A stretch of DNA of 64,000 nt from Candidatus Babeliales bacterium (GTDB lineage: Bacteria; Babelota; Babeliae; Babelales; RVW-14), in contig JAIEPG010000001.1 in the NCBI GenBank assembly GCA_019749895.1, positions 62,001-126,000 of the forward strand, in the 5' to 3' direction. A program made the position numbers and the translations under genes. The notes beneath the pieces are model-generated. The model had not been told where the DNA came from. It searched no databases and saw only the letters and a program-made list of their open reading frames with translations. Below are positions 7,901 through 17,594 of this stretch, piece after piece (within the stretch, counting starts at the first letter, position 1; every line of letters starts with the position of its first letter).

Positions 7901-9319
7901 TTAGTTTGTGTCTCGAGAAATTCCGTGTTCTTTGATTTGATAAACGCTTTCAATGTCAATTTCTTTCAAAAAATCAGCATCGTGAGAAATGACAATCAAT
8001 GCTCCTGGATAGGCTTTTAGAACCTCAATCACGTGTTGGCGGGTTTCAAGATCCAAACAGTTGGTAACTTCATCAAGGATTAGAAGTTTCGGGCTTTGTG
8101 CGGCAATTTGCGCTAGCGAAAGGCGTGTCTTCTCGCCGCCAGAAAGGTTTTTTACCAGCTTTTCTACCTCTTCATTTTTTCTGAACAAAAAATCATTTAA
8201 ATGTTTACGGATTTCGTACGAAGTCCAAGTTGGCGCAACTTCTTTAATGATATCAAAAACAGATGCATTATCATTAAGGTTTTTGTTGTGCTGGTCCAAG
8301 TAGCCAATATCTTTGGTTGCCGGCAGTTGCCAGCTGCCTGCGCGCGTAGTGCTGGGGTTTTGCATAATTGCTTTTACCAACGTTGACTTTCCCGAAGCAT
8401 TATCGCCAACAAGTGCAATGCGCTCAGTGCTCATAATTTGTAACATGATGTTTTCTAAAACGGGTTGTTGGTAGCCGCAGCTGCCCTCTCGAATGCTCAC
8501 GATAGTTTGTTGGTGCACACTTGTTGCTGGCAAATTAAATTTTGGTTTAATAACGTCGGGCAATCGAAGGTCTTGCAATTCGGCTTCAATGTTGTGTTGT
8601 GTTTGACTAATGGCACTTTGTTTTTTGTTGGTGGTGCGTTCACCGCTTGCTTGCATGGCACGCAGCAGCGTTTTATCATTTTCATTTTTGTTGGCGCGCT
8701 TTGAGCTGGCAGCGCGCTGATATTCTTCTTGCAGTGCTTCTCGTGCTTTGCGCTGTTCTTTTTTTAATGACTCAAGCCGCGCAACTTTTTCTGTGTGCGC
8801 AGCTTTTTCCTGTGCACGGTACGCGTCGTAGTTACCAGAAAAGAACTCTACTGAGCCGTCGTGAACATGCCAAATCTGGTCAATGCAGGTGCGCAAAAGC
8901 TCAACATCGTGCGAGATAACAATAAGTGTGCCGCTGTAGTGCTGCAAAAGCCGCAACAAAGATTTGCGGTTGCTTGCGTCCAAATGGTTGGTTGGCTCGT
9001 CCAAACACAAAACCGAAGGGTTGCTGGCCAAAGCTTGTGTGAGCGCTTTATTCAAGCGCTGCCCGCCGCTCAGTTGCGTGCTCAGTTCAATAACTTGGGG
9101 CACAAAGCCAAAAACAACATCGTCAGGAATAATTACACGACCGTGTGAAGGTTCTTGTAGGCCTTGAATAACTTTGAGTAGGGTTGTTTTGCCGTTGCCG
9201 TTTTTACCAACAATGGCAATGCGGTTGCCCGCATGAATAGTTTTGTTCAGGTTTTCAAAGCAGACTTTTCCTGGAAATTCAACACTGACATCTTTGAGAA
9301 TAATGGGTGCATGCGTCAT
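7901..9319 (-). CDS. ABC-F family ATPase
   Basis: Two ATP-binding cassettes without membrane segments, joined by a charged linker at about residues 180-280, as in ribosome-associated ABC-F factors (EttA/Uup/Vga-like). Cassette 1 has GKNGNGKTT, LSGGQRLNKA and LCLDEPTNHLD. Cassette 2 has GDNASGKST, LSGGEKTRLSL and LILDEVTNCLD, in which the usual DEPTNHLD is changed at two positions. At 472 residues it is shorter than most family members (about 530-640). The likely role is relieving ribosome stalling or translation control. Which subfamily it belongs to cannot be resolved by eye. Confidence 0.85.
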   Translation of the reverse strand: MTHAPIILKDVSVEFPGKVCFENLNKTIHAGNRIAIVGKNGNGKTTLLKVIQGLQEPSHGRVIIPDDVVFGFVPQVIELSTQLSGGQRLNKALTQALASNPSVLCLDEPTNHLDASNRKSLLRLLQHYSGTLIVISHDVELLRTCIDQIWHVHDGSVEFFSGNYDAYRAQEKAAHTEKVARLESLKKEQRKAREALQEEYQRAASSKRANKNENDKTLLRAMQASGERTTNKKQSAISQTQHNIEAELQDLRLPDVIKPKFNLPATSVHQQTIVSIREGSCGYQQPVLENIMLQIMSTERIALVGDNASGKSTLVKAIMQNPSTTRAGSWQLPATKDIGYLDQHNKNLNDNASVFDIIKEVAPTWTSYEIRKHLNDFLFRKNEEVEKLVKNLSGGEKTRLSLAQIAAQSPKLLILDEVTNCLDLETRQHVIEVLKAYPGALIVISHDADFLKEIDIESVYQIKEHGISRDTN

Positions 9320-9424
9320 GATATAACTCTTTTTATAAAAGGGCTAAAACCAACAAATAACAAATAGTTGGAGAGCTAATGCCCTTAAAGCAGGGCTGCT
9401 AAGAGTTAATTTTCATAAGTGCAC

Positions 9425-11707
9425 CTACTCAGTATGCCCGCATTCTTTATTCGGGCAGGTGTGTGTTTCTTTACCATCTTTGCTGCGCGTTACCAACAAA
9501 TAGGGCGCTTTACATTTTGGACATGGTTTTTCTACCACTTCGCCAAAAATTGAGAAGCGACATTTTGGATAGCCGGTACAGCCCCAAAAGCTCCCACCTT
9601 TCCAGCGGCGTTTTGCCAAGTTGCCGTTACATTGTGGACAGCGCATTTTGAGCTGTTCCTGATGAATGTACTTACATTCTGGGTAACCAGGGCAGGCAAG
9701 AAATGGTCCAAAGCGGCCAACTTTTTTAACTAAGTTTTTGCCACAGTTTGGACATTTGATGTCGATAATTTCTGCGTTTGCTTCTTCGGTGCTGATCTGC
9801 ACGTTCCCTTGTTCATCGCGCATCACGTTGGCGGTAAACTTACATTCAGGGAATTTGGAACAACCCAAAAATTCACCTGATTTGCCAAAACGGATAACGA
9901 GTGGGTTTTGGCAGGTTGGGCACTTAAGATCTGTTTCAACGTTTCTGCGTGTTGCCTCAGCACCGCCAAACTCAACCAAATCCTTTTTGAACTTGCCATA
10001 AAACTCATGAAGTACTGTGTCGCGGTCAACTTCGCCCTGGGCAATTTTATCTAAATCTTCTTCCATTTTTGCCGTGAAGGTGATGTTGATAATGTCGGGC
10101 AGATTTTTGACTAACATTTCATTAACTGCTTTACCAAGTTCGGTGGGTAAGAATTTCTTCTTAGGATCTTTTTCTACGTAGCTACGCTTTTGAATTGTTG
10201 AAAGGGTAGCTGCATAGGTACTTGGTCGGCCAATGCCCCGCTTTTCAAGTTCTTTTACCAACGATGCTTCAGTATAGCGTGGTGGTGGCTGCGTAAAATG
10301 CTGTTTGTTGGTGGCATCTTTTAGGTCGAGTTTTTTGTTTTCTTCAATTTCTTTTGGAATATTGGTTGTCTTTTCTTCAGATCCTTCTTCTTCCTCAACC
10401 AAATAAACTTTTAAAAAGCCATCAAATATTAACGTTGAACCGGTTGCCTTGAACGTATACTTGCCGCTGTCGATGAGCACTTGGCGTTGGAAATATTCGG
10501 CAGGAGTCATTTGGCAGGCAACAAAGCGCTTCCAAATAAGTTCATACAATTTTGCTTGATGCGGCTTAAGGTAGCGTGCGGCCATTTCTGGCGTAATTTC
10601 AATACTAATTGGTCTGATGGCTTCGTGAGCGTCTTGTGCGCCTTTTTTGCCATAAAAATTGGCAGCCTTTGGCAAATATTTATCGCCAAACTCTTTCTTA
10701 ATGTAGCCACGCACTGCCTTAAGTGCCGTGTCTGAAATACGCAGCGAGTCAGTACGCATGTACGTAATAAGCGCTTCTGGCGAATCACTTTTTGAAAGCG
10801 GCACACCTTCATACAATTGCTGGGCAACGGCCATGGTGCGGTCTACCGAAAAGCCAAGTTTATTGTAGGCATCTTGCTGCAAAGTACTGGTCATAAAGGG
10901 CGGCAGAGCGTTTTTTGAGCGTTGCTTGTCAGTAATTTTGGTGACAACAAAATCTTTTTCTTTTTTGATTTCTGCCAACACTTTGTCAGCGTCTTCTTTG
11001 TTTTTTATAGCGATGTTTTTGCCGCTAATTTTAAACAAATCTGCTGGAAGTTTGGCTTTGCTGATCTCAAAAATACCTTGCACCGACCACGATTCTTCAG
11101 GCTTAAAGTTAACAATTTCTTCGTCGCGCTGGCAAATGAGAAGTACGGCAACTGATTGTACGCGGCCGGCCGAAAGGCCTTTGGCAATCTTTTTCCAAAG
11201 AATTGGCGAAACTTCGTAGCCCACCCAGCGGTCAAGAATACGGCGGGCTTGCTGCGCGCTGACCTGGTTGAGGTCTACCGTTGTTTTGTCTTCAATAGCC
11301 TGTTTAATGGCAGGAGCGGTAATTTCGTTGAAGGTGATACGATGGATTTTTGCCTCATCGGCAAAGACCTTTTCAATTTCTTGGCCAATATGCCACGAAA
11401 TAATTTCCCCTTCCCGGTCAGGGTCAGAGGCCAGATAGATTTCGCTTGATTTACGCGCTTGCTTACAAATGTCGGCAATAACGGTTGCCTTATCTTTGAT
11501 TGGCACGTATTCGAGAGTTATTTTATTGGTTTTCTCATCAATAGTAATACCAAGCTTGCGAGTGGGCAAATCTTTAATATGTCCAAAAGTGGACATAATT
11601 TTAAAGTCACTGCCCAAAAACTTTGAAATAGTCTTTATTTTGGCAGGCGACTCTACGATGAGGAGTTTTGGTCCGTTTTCCATAACTGAAGTTCTCTTTT
11701 TGCCCAT
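9425..11707 (-). CDS. topA: DNA topoisomerase I
   Basis: Type IA topoisomerase of 760 residues that relaxes negative supercoils. The Toprim domain has LIVESPAKIKT with Glu19 and SDPDREGE with the acidic pair near 95-97. The active-site Tyr is in LITYMRTDS (about residue 316). Four C-terminal zinc ribbons of the type CPxC...CxxYPxC are visible, beginning CPTCQNP, CPNCGKN, CPQCNGN and CPKCKAP. A G-rich stretch lies before ATG 11707; an internal ATG eight codons later is an alternative start. It is transcribed away from the bat-operon region across a 0.4-kb spacer. Confidence 0.96.
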   Translation of the reverse strand: MGKKRTSVMENGPKLLIVESPAKIKTISKFLGSDFKIMSTFGHIKDLPTRKLGITIDEKTNKITLEYVPIKDKATVIADICKQARKSSEIYLASDPDREGEIISWHIGQEIEKVFADEAKIHRITFNEITAPAIKQAIEDKTTVDLNQVSAQQARRILDRWVGYEVSPILWKKIAKGLSAGRVQSVAVLLICQRDEEIVNFKPEESWSVQGIFEISKAKLPADLFKISGKNIAIKNKEDADKVLAEIKKEKDFVVTKITDKQRSKNALPPFMTSTLQQDAYNKLGFSVDRTMAVAQQLYEGVPLSKSDSPEALITYMRTDSLRISDTALKAVRGYIKKEFGDKYLPKAANFYGKKGAQDAHEAIRPISIEITPEMAARYLKPHQAKLYELIWKRFVACQMTPAEYFQRQVLIDSGKYTFKATGSTLIFDGFLKVYLVEEEEGSEEKTTNIPKEIEENKKLDLKDATNKQHFTQPPPRYTEASLVKELEKRGIGRPSTYAATLSTIQKRSYVEKDPKKKFLPTELGKAVNEMLVKNLPDIINITFTAKMEEDLDKIAQGEVDRDTVLHEFYGKFKKDLVEFGGAEATRRNVETDLKCPTCQNPLVIRFGKSGEFLGCSKFPECKFTANVMRDEQGNVQISTEEANAEIIDIKCPNCGKNLVKKVGRFGPFLACPGYPECKYIHQEQLKMRCPQCNGNLAKRRWKGGSFWGCTGYPKCRFSIFGEVVEKPCPKCKAPYLLVTRSKDGKETHTCPNKECGHTE

Positions 11708-12104
11708 GCTAGTCCCCCCCGGTCATAGCTTGTTTTTAATACTACTCTTTGTAGAAAATTAACGATTGTATGCACCAACTTTTAACAATTGTTGTGTTTT
11801 TGTCAAAGTATTTATACCTTTACTGCATGATCTTTATATAGTTTAGACACAATATTTTCAAGGAGTCAATATAAATTAAATAGTTTCTCAATGATCGCGC
11901 TGCTGCTTCATAGTTGTTCTGTGCTACTTGGATATAAAGGGTCGATTGGGAGACTTTTAAGAGGTTAAGGGGGTAGGTGCGGACGTTAGGGCTATTTTTC
12001 GGGGGTGTTTATCTTTTTTTGCATTTTGCGTTAAAATTAACTACTATTTCAAAGCTGATTAAAAAAAATTAATTGAGTAAGTGGCAAAAAATTAAGAGGG
12101 CTGT
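11708..12104. other. intergenic spacer between divergent topA and the 12.1-kb gene run
   Basis: About 400 A+T-rich bases between divergently transcribed units, so it should hold promoters for both sides. I see candidate -10-like runs (TTTATATAG near 11833-11841) but no convincing -35 partner. AACAATTGTT near 11784-11793 is a small palindrome. AAGAGGG just before 12105 is the ribosome-binding site of the next gene. No gene, RNA or long repeat is seen. Confidence 0.5.
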
Positions 12105-12833
12105 ATGTTTTTTGATGTGGTAAAGTCTCATTGGAAAGAATCTTTTGATTTTTTTAAATGGCAAAATCTGCGGCTGATGATGCTGGCTTCTTTAAATAAT
12201 TTTAGGCGCGCCCTGGTAATTTTTGCCAAGGAGCTCTGGGGTTTTGTATTTTTGCTCTTTTGTTTTCAGGTTTTGGATATTAATGTCCTTCTTTTTCATA
12301 TTCGCGACCAGTTGGGCATTATTAATTTTCTTGCTGTTAACTGCTTAAAAATAGCAACCGTGGTTGGCTTCTTTTTTTTTCTCTTGTCGGTTCGGCCGTC
12401 TGTTGAGCTTAAAGATCGTTCTTATTTCCTAAAATATCTGCCTCGGGTGTGGGGTGCTGCGCTGCTTGCTTTGGTAACGCCAGCTTATGCGCTGCCTTTT
12501 TTGGTTGTTAGTGTTCTTTTCTTTATAGATTTGCGTGATAATGCGCCATCGCTTTTGTTGGCAGTCAAAAACAGTTTCAAATTTTGTTTCCACTTTTTTC
12601 CATCAATTTTAGGCTTAACGCTTTTTTCGCTTATTCCGTTTTATATATTTTCAGTCAATATTAAAGAGCGTATTGCAACAACCTTGGTTCACATGCCAGC
12701 TGCTATTTATTTAGTGTTGCCAACGGTAACCTTTCTATTTGGCGTTATGTTTAAGGCGCTGCTTATCTCCCTGTGTGTTATGTACTATATTAAAGTTAAA
12801 CATGCGCATCACCGCTTGTTTTTTAACAATTAA
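12105..12833 (+). CDS. polytopic membrane protein, unknown
   Basis: A 242-residue protein with about five or six hydrophobic segments (for example around residues 38-60, 85-100, 125-148 and 168-190) and few charged residues. I do not recognise a family. It opens a closely spaced plus-strand run that continues through the acyltransferase and bat genes. The following gene is of similar size and character, and the short polar N-terminus before the first membrane segment looks alike in both, so they could be diverged paralogs. AAGAGGG precedes the start. Confidence 0.75.
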   Translation: MFFDVVKSHWKESFDFFKWQNLRLMMLASLNNFRRALVIFAKELWGFVFLLFCFQVLDINVLLFHIRDQLGIINFLAVNCLKIATVVGFFFFLLSVRPSVELKDRSYFLKYLPRVWGAALLALVTPAYALPFLVVSVLFFIDLRDNAPSLLLAVKNSFKFCFHFFPSILGLTLFSLIPFYIFSVNIKERIATTLVHMPAAIYLVLPTVTFLFGVMFKALLISLCVMYYIKVKHAHHRLFFNN

Positions 12834-12847
12834 CCTGGAACAAAACC

Positions 12848-13711
12848 ATGTTTGTTATTCTTCGCTATTGGCAGCAGGCGCTTGCCTTGTGTGTTCCATC
12901 GCGTTTTTTTTCGCTTGTCCAAATAACAGCAAAAAAATACCTTCAAGCATTGGTTCGTTTTATTGTTTTTTTTAAGGTTCTTTTTGTTGGCCTGCTCGTC
13001 GCTTGGTATTTTTGCCCACAAGAAGTTTTTATGATTCAAGAGTTAGTGGCACAAGAGCCTGAAAAACTTTTAGCCCAGAGTTCGGTTGTTTGGTGGATTT
13101 TTCTTTTTTCAGTTGCTGAGTTTATGATTCACGCTGGTCTTTTGTTGTTTATTCGGCGCAAGGCAGATGAAGTTTCGACCAAAGAATATGTGCGTTCTTT
13201 TATGCTCCGTTATGTTCAATGTGCACTCATGTTGTCAATAATCATGCTTTTTGTTGTTTCTTTTTTTGCCATGCTGGGCGTCACTGCCTTGCCGCAGATT
13301 CACTGGAGTTTGGTGCTATTTGTGCGCACTCTTGAGCTGATTATTATGTTCTTTTGGTTAGATTCGTTTTTTACTGTCAAAGACTTTTTTATAGCCATTG
13401 AAAAAGGGGTAAACTTTGTTTTGTATAATGTCCCTGTTCTTGTGGTAGTTCTAATACTTGGCTTTATGAGCCAGTTTTTACTTAAGATTGCCGTGTGCGG
13501 CGTGCCTGGTGCGTATGCTGATATTTTTAGTTTTTTAAGCGGTAGGCTTGAGCTGGTAATGCCGATAGTGTCTGGCCAGGAGCTAGCGCCTTGGCGTGTA
13601 CTTCTTTTTAAATATCTAAAATGTGCTCTCGATTTTTTCTGGATTTGCTTTATCTGGGTAGTTTACGATCGAAGAAAAACAATTACCTACTCTAAGAGTT
13701 TTTTCTCATGA
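12848..13711 (+). CDS. polytopic membrane protein, unknown
   Basis: A 287-residue hydrophobic protein with about six membrane segments and no recognised domain. It starts 14 bases after the previous gene and ends ten bases before the acyltransferase gene, so the three are likely translated from one message. Codon use and composition look like the neighbours. A role in envelope biogenesis is suggested only by position. Confidence 0.75.
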   Translation: MFVILRYWQQALALCVPSRFFSLVQITAKKYLQALVRFIVFFKVLFVGLLVAWYFCPQEVFMIQELVAQEPEKLLAQSSVVWWIFLFSVAEFMIHAGLLLFIRRKADEVSTKEYVRSFMLRYVQCALMLSIIMLFVVSFFAMLGVTALPQIHWSLVLFVRTLELIIMFFWLDSFFTVKDFFIAIEKGVNFVLYNVPVLVVVLILGFMSQFLLKIAVCGVPGAYADIFSFLSGRLELVMPIVSGQELAPWRVLLFKYLKCALDFFWICFIWVVYDRRKTITYSKSFFS

Positions 13712-13720
13712 GATTATGTC

Positions 13721-14467
13721 ATGAACAGGTTGTGCCTTTGGATTAAGACAGCACTATTTTACAGCGTTGGCTTTCTTATTTCTCTTTTCTTTTCTTTGCT
13801 GATGTTGCCGTTTACGTTTTTACCCGAAAAAACACGGCGTGATAATCGTTTTTATTTTTGGCTTGGTAAAATCTGGTCAGTTGGTCTGATCAAGCTTTCT
13901 TTTATTCGTTATCGCATAAAAAATCTTGAAAATCTTCCAACGTATCCACATGAGCCAGCCATCATTTTAATTAATCATTCATCAGCGCTGGACATTCCCC
14001 TGGTTGAAGTTTTGTTGCAGGGCTATCCACATATTTGGTTGAGCAAGCAGGAGTACAACAAAATTCCACTGCTGGGTATTTTGTTGCGTCGCATGCATTT
14101 GTTAATTGATCGCAATGATCCGTCAAAGCAACTTAAATTGATTAAGCAAGCCTGTGCATTGGCAAAAGAAAACGCACGTCATCTGGTTTTATTTCCTGAA
14201 GGAACGCGCCACGAAGATGGTCAAATTCACGATTTTTTTGAAGGCTTTGCAACCTTTGCGCAGCATCTTAAACGTCCGGTAATTCCCGTTGTTGTTGCCG
14301 GATTAAACAAAATCTGCCCCAAGCATAGTTTAATGATTGATTCTTCTAAATGTCTGGTTAAAATTAGTGTAGGCAAACCTATGTATGCTGATGGTAAAAC
14401 GAGACAGGAATTTGTTAATGAAGTACGGGGGTGGTTTGTAAGGGAAATGGCTAAGTTTAACGCGTAA
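13721..14467 (+). CDS. plsC: 1-acyl-sn-glycerol-3-phosphate acyltransferase (PlsC type)
   Basis: Adds the second acyl chain to lysophosphatidic acid in phospholipid synthesis, at the inner membrane. It has an N-terminal hydrophobic anchor (residues about 8-32), the catalytic H-x4-D box as NHSSALD (His86, Asp91), and the substrate-binding FPEGTR (158-163). The length of 248 residues is normal for the family. Other members of the PlsC superfamily cannot be excluded. It lies in the run leading to the bat genes, with 25 bases to batA. Confidence 0.88.
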   Translation: MNRLCLWIKTALFYSVGFLISLFFSLLMLPFTFLPEKTRRDNRFYFWLGKIWSVGLIKLSFIRYRIKNLENLPTYPHEPAIILINHSSALDIPLVEVLLQGYPHIWLSKQEYNKIPLLGILLRRMHLLIDRNDPSKQLKLIKQACALAKENARHLVLFPEGTRHEDGQIHDFFEGFATFAQHLKRPVIPVVVAGLNKICPKHSLMIDSSKCLVKISVGKPMYADGKTRQEFVNEVRGWFVREMAKFNA

Positions 14468-14492
14468 GCTTACAAACCTTTCAGGTGGTGTC

Positions 14493-15482
14493 ATGTTTTT
14501 AAAATTTGCATATCCAGAGCTCTTTTTTATTTTTATACCAATTTTATTATTAGCGTTAGCGTATCGCTTGGTGCTCTATCGAGCCCCGCGTTACATGTTT
14601 CCTTTGGCAGCAACGCTGGGCGCAAGTGGTGTTTTAAAAAGCACGCGCTATAAACACATTCTTATGGGCCTACGCCTTTTGGCACTGTCTGGTCTGCTGC
14701 TCATGATTGCACGGCCGCAGTGGATTGACGAGCAGTCGTTTATTAATGTCAAAGGCGTTGATATTGTTTTGGCAATAGACGTTTCGGGCAGTATGCAGCT
14801 TTTTGACGATATGCACGACCGTCGCTCGCGCATTCAGGTGGCCAAACAAGAAGCTATCAATTTTATTGAAAAACGAACTAACGATCCCATCAGTGTGGTT
14901 ATTTTTGCACGTGATGCGCTTTCGCGCTCGCCGCTAACGCTGGACAAGAAATTTTTAAAAGATATTGTTGGCAGCCTTGAGCTGGGCGTTATCGACCCCA
15001 ACGGTACCTTTTTAGGTACGGGTTTGGCAACAGCGGTAAGTCGATTAAAAAACTCTGCAGCCAAAAGTAAAATTGTTATCTTGCTAACCGACGGCGCACC
15101 AACGGTGCCAGAAAAAGTTGATCCAGAAACAGCCATAGAGTTGGCAAAGCAATTTGATGTGAAAGTTTATACCATTGGTATTGGCAACCAGCAGGGTGGG
15201 TTTATTGAGCATCCATTTTTTGGCATTCAGCGCGCAGGGGCCGACTTGAATGTTGCGTTGCTGCAAAAAATTGCGCAAGAAACCAAAGGACGTTTTTTTG
15301 TTGCCAACAACCCGCGCGACATGCGTACCATTTACGATACCATTGATCAGCTTGAACGCACTGAGCATAAAACCGATATGTTCCACAACTATTACGAAGC
15401 CTTTTTGAGCTTCATTTGGGCAGTACTCTTGTTGTTTGGTATAGAATTATTGTTGCGATTTTTTGTATGGCGTGGTGTATAA
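14493..15482 (+). CDS. batA: BatA-like von Willebrand A-domain membrane protein
   Basis: The 329 residues contain two N-terminal hydrophobic segments (about 8-28 and 56-73), a periplasmic VWA domain (about 88-290) with the MIDAS motif DVSGS (Asp96, Ser98, Ser100) and TDGAP, and a C-terminal membrane segment. This is the BatA layout of the Bacteroides aerotolerance operon. The gene overlaps batB by one base in TAATG, so translation is coupled. AGGTGG precedes the ATG. Expected to form a metal-dependent periplasmic complex with the other Bat proteins. Confidence 0.88.
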   Translation: MFLKFAYPELFFIFIPILLLALAYRLVLYRAPRYMFPLAATLGASGVLKSTRYKHILMGLRLLALSGLLLMIARPQWIDEQSFINVKGVDIVLAIDVSGSMQLFDDMHDRRSRIQVAKQEAINFIEKRTNDPISVVIFARDALSRSPLTLDKKFLKDIVGSLELGVIDPNGTFLGTGLATAVSRLKNSAAKSKIVILLTDGAPTVPEKVDPETAIELAKQFDVKVYTIGIGNQQGGFIEHPFFGIQRAGADLNVALLQKIAQETKGRFFVANNPRDMRTIYDTIDQLERTEHKTDMFHNYYEAFLSFIWAVLLLFGIELLLRFFVWRGV

Positions 15483-16486
15483 TGACAGATCTATTTGGCA
15501 TTCACTGGGCAGGGGCCGACAAGTTACTGTACGCGCCCGTTTTTGTGCTCTTCATTTTTCTGGTGATTCGAAATTATGTACGCATTCGTCGCAGTGCCAA
15601 TGTGCTGGTGCACTCTGCCAATCGCAAAACAGTTTTTGCAAACTATTCTGGTCGCAAGCAGCTGATAAAAACACTGAGCTTGTGTACCGCGCTGGTGCTG
15701 CTCTTTTTGGCGTTGCTGCAGCCGCAGTGGGGCAAGAAAGAGCATACGGTAGTGCAAGAAGGCCGCGACTTACTTATGGTTTTGGACGTTTCGCGCAGTA
15801 TGTTGGCACAAGACTTTAAGCCAAGCCGTCTTGAATTTGCCAAACTCAAAGTACGCAATTTGCTTGCTAAGCTTAACTTTGAGCGTGTTGGTCTCATTCT
15901 TTTTTCTGGTTCTGCGTTTATGCAGTGTCCGCTTACTATTGATCATGCGGCGTTTTTAATGTTTTTGGATCACGTTGATGCCGAAGTCATTTCGTCAGGC
16001 ACCACCGCTATTGACGTAGCACTGCAAAAAGCAATGGAAGTTTACGCAAAGTCGACTGGGCGCAAAAATAAAAACGTGCTCTTGGTAACTGATGGTGAAG
16101 ATTTTTCAACTAACCTTGCTGGTGTTAAAAGCAAAGCACTTGAACAAAATATTAGAGTTTTTGCGTTGGGTGTTGGTTCTACCGAGGGTGCTCCAATTCC
16201 AATTATCGATGCGCATGGCAATCAAGTTGGTCATGAAAAAGATGAAAAAGGCGGCATTGCGCTTTCTGCACTCAATGAAAAGCTCTTGCAACAAATTTGT
16301 ATGCAGTTACATGGTTCGTACGTTAAAGCAAGTTATGATGATAGTGATATCGACGGTATTGCGCGCCAAATTCAGCAGCTTGAAAAAGAAAAATTTATGG
16401 ATCAAAAAATATCACAGTACGAAGATCAGTACCCATGGCTGCTAGCAGGCGCTTGGCTGCTATTTTTACTTGAATGGCTTATTTGA
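15482..16486 (+). CDS. batB: BatB-like von Willebrand A-domain membrane protein
   Basis: The ATG at 15482 overlaps the batA stop, and an upstream in-frame start inside batA is rejected. The 334 residues show the same plan as BatA: membrane segments near 15-30 and 64-80, a VWA domain with DVSRS (Asp102, Ser104, Ser106), TDGEDF, and a C-terminal hydrophobic tail. The SR in place of SG in the MIDAS motif is common in BatB. It is expected to pair with BatA. Confidence 0.87.
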   Translation: MTDLFGIHWAGADKLLYAPVFVLFIFLVIRNYVRIRRSANVLVHSANRKTVFANYSGRKQLIKTLSLCTALVLLFLALLQPQWGKKEHTVVQEGRDLLMVLDVSRSMLAQDFKPSRLEFAKLKVRNLLAKLNFERVGLILFSGSAFMQCPLTIDHAAFLMFLDHVDAEVISSGTTAIDVALQKAMEVYAKSTGRKNKNVLLVTDGEDFSTNLAGVKSKALEQNIRVFALGVGSTEGAPIPIIDAHGNQVGHEKDEKGGIALSALNEKLLQQICMQLHGSYVKASYDDSDIDGIARQIQQLEKEKFMDQKISQYEDQYPWLLAGAWLLFLLEWLI

Positions 16487-16496
16487 GGAGATGGCA

Positions 16497-17594
16497 ATGG
16501 TTACCAAATATGCGCTTTTATGTATCATTTTTTTAACGCCAAATCTCATGGTTGGTGGTCTTTTTACCGACTATGCAAAGCAAACGCCCGAAGAAACTAT
16601 TGCAGCACTTGAAAAAAAACAGATCGATGCCCCGCACGATCCGTACGTCAACTACAATTTGGGCGTTGCGCAGTACAAAGCGGGCAACTACGCTCAAGCC
16701 AAGCAGAATTTTGGACGTGTGTTTAGCAATAAAAAAATAGATGAAGATTTTCGTGTTCGTGCCGGTTTTAACGCTGGTAACAGCGGTTACCGCGGTGCAC
16801 TAGAAAGTCTTGGCAGCGGCTGGGAGCAACGAGAGTTGGATGACAAGCTGCTTGAACATGCGATCGCGCAAACAAAAGCTGCTATTCGTTCGTACGACGA
16901 TGTTATTAAGCTTGATGATGAGCATGAGCCAGCAAAGCACAACAAAAAGTTGGCCGAAGAGCTGCTCAAAAAATTAGAAGAAAAAAAGAAGCAACAAGAG
17001 CAAGATAAGCAAGACAAAAAAGACGACAAAGAAGATAAGAAAGACGATAAAAAAGACCAACAAGATAAACAAGATAAAGATAAAAACAACAAAAACGATC
17101 AACAGGATAAGCAAGACAAGCAGGATAAAAAAGATCAGAAAAAAGACGAGCAGGGTAAGCAAGACAAAGATAAGTCTGATCAGCAAGACAATAAAGATAA
17201 GCAAGATCAGGGCGATCAGGACGAAGGCGATAAAGATAAAAGCGACCAACAAGGCTATCGGGACGAAGATAAAAAAGACCAGCAAGACGCCGACAAATCT
17301 GACGAGCAAAAAGAGCAAGAGCAAAAAGAGCGCGAGCAGCAAGAAAAAGAACAGCAAGAAAAAGAAGCTCAGGCAAATGCCGACCAACAAAAAGAGCAAG
17401 AAGCACAGCAAGCAGCTGCTCAAGCAGCTCAAGCAGGGGAAGAAGACAAAGAAGATGAAGGCATGCAAAAGCGCGGCGTGCGAGCATTACTTGAAAATTT
17501 AGATGAAGATGAATCAAAGAAACAAAAGGGTTTTATTGTGCAGCAAGTTAAAGGTGGTAAGGCATCTGAACGGCAAGGACAAAAACCATGGTAA
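16497..17594 (+). CDS. batC: BatC-like TPR protein with long Lys/Asp/Gln repeat tail
   Basis: GAGGAG sits six bases before ATG 16497, giving a signal peptide (MVTKYALLCIIFLTPNLMVGG). TPR-like helices at about residues 35-90 (VNYNLGVAQYKAGNYAQAKQNF) are followed by a very long low-complexity region of DKQDKK/EQKE type (about 160-320). The end, GFIVQQVKGGK...KPW, corresponds to the short conserved C-terminus of BatC. The extended Lys/Asp/Gln repeat is longer than usual and makes large open frames on the opposite strand, which are not genes. It overlaps batD by seven bases. Confidence 0.82.
   Translation: MVTKYALLCIIFLTPNLMVGGLFTDYAKQTPEETIAALEKKQIDAPHDPYVNYNLGVAQYKAGNYAQAKQNFGRVFSNKKIDEDFRVRAGFNAGNSGYRGALESLGSGWEQRELDDKLLEHAIAQTKAAIRSYDDVIKLDDEHEPAKHNKKLAEELLKKLEEKKKQQEQDKQDKKDDKEDKKDDKKDQQDKQDKDKNNKNDQQDKQDKQDKKDQKKDEQGKQDKDKSDQQDNKDKQDQGDQDEGDKDKSDQQGYRDEDKKDQQDADKSDEQKEQEQKEREQQEKEQQEKEAQANADQQKEQEAQQAAAQAAQAGEEDKEDEGMQKRGVRALLENLDEDESKKQKGFIVQQVKGGKASERQGQKPW

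Noticed and set aside
15416-15481. Upstream in-frame start for batB
   Set aside because: It lies inside batA; TAATG overlap at 15480-15484 gives the normal coupled start.
16787-17517. Long minus-strand open frames opposite batC
   Set aside because: They mirror the Lys/Asp/Gln low-complexity repeat of batC, giving only Leu/Phe/Cys/Val-rich nonsense, with no start signal.
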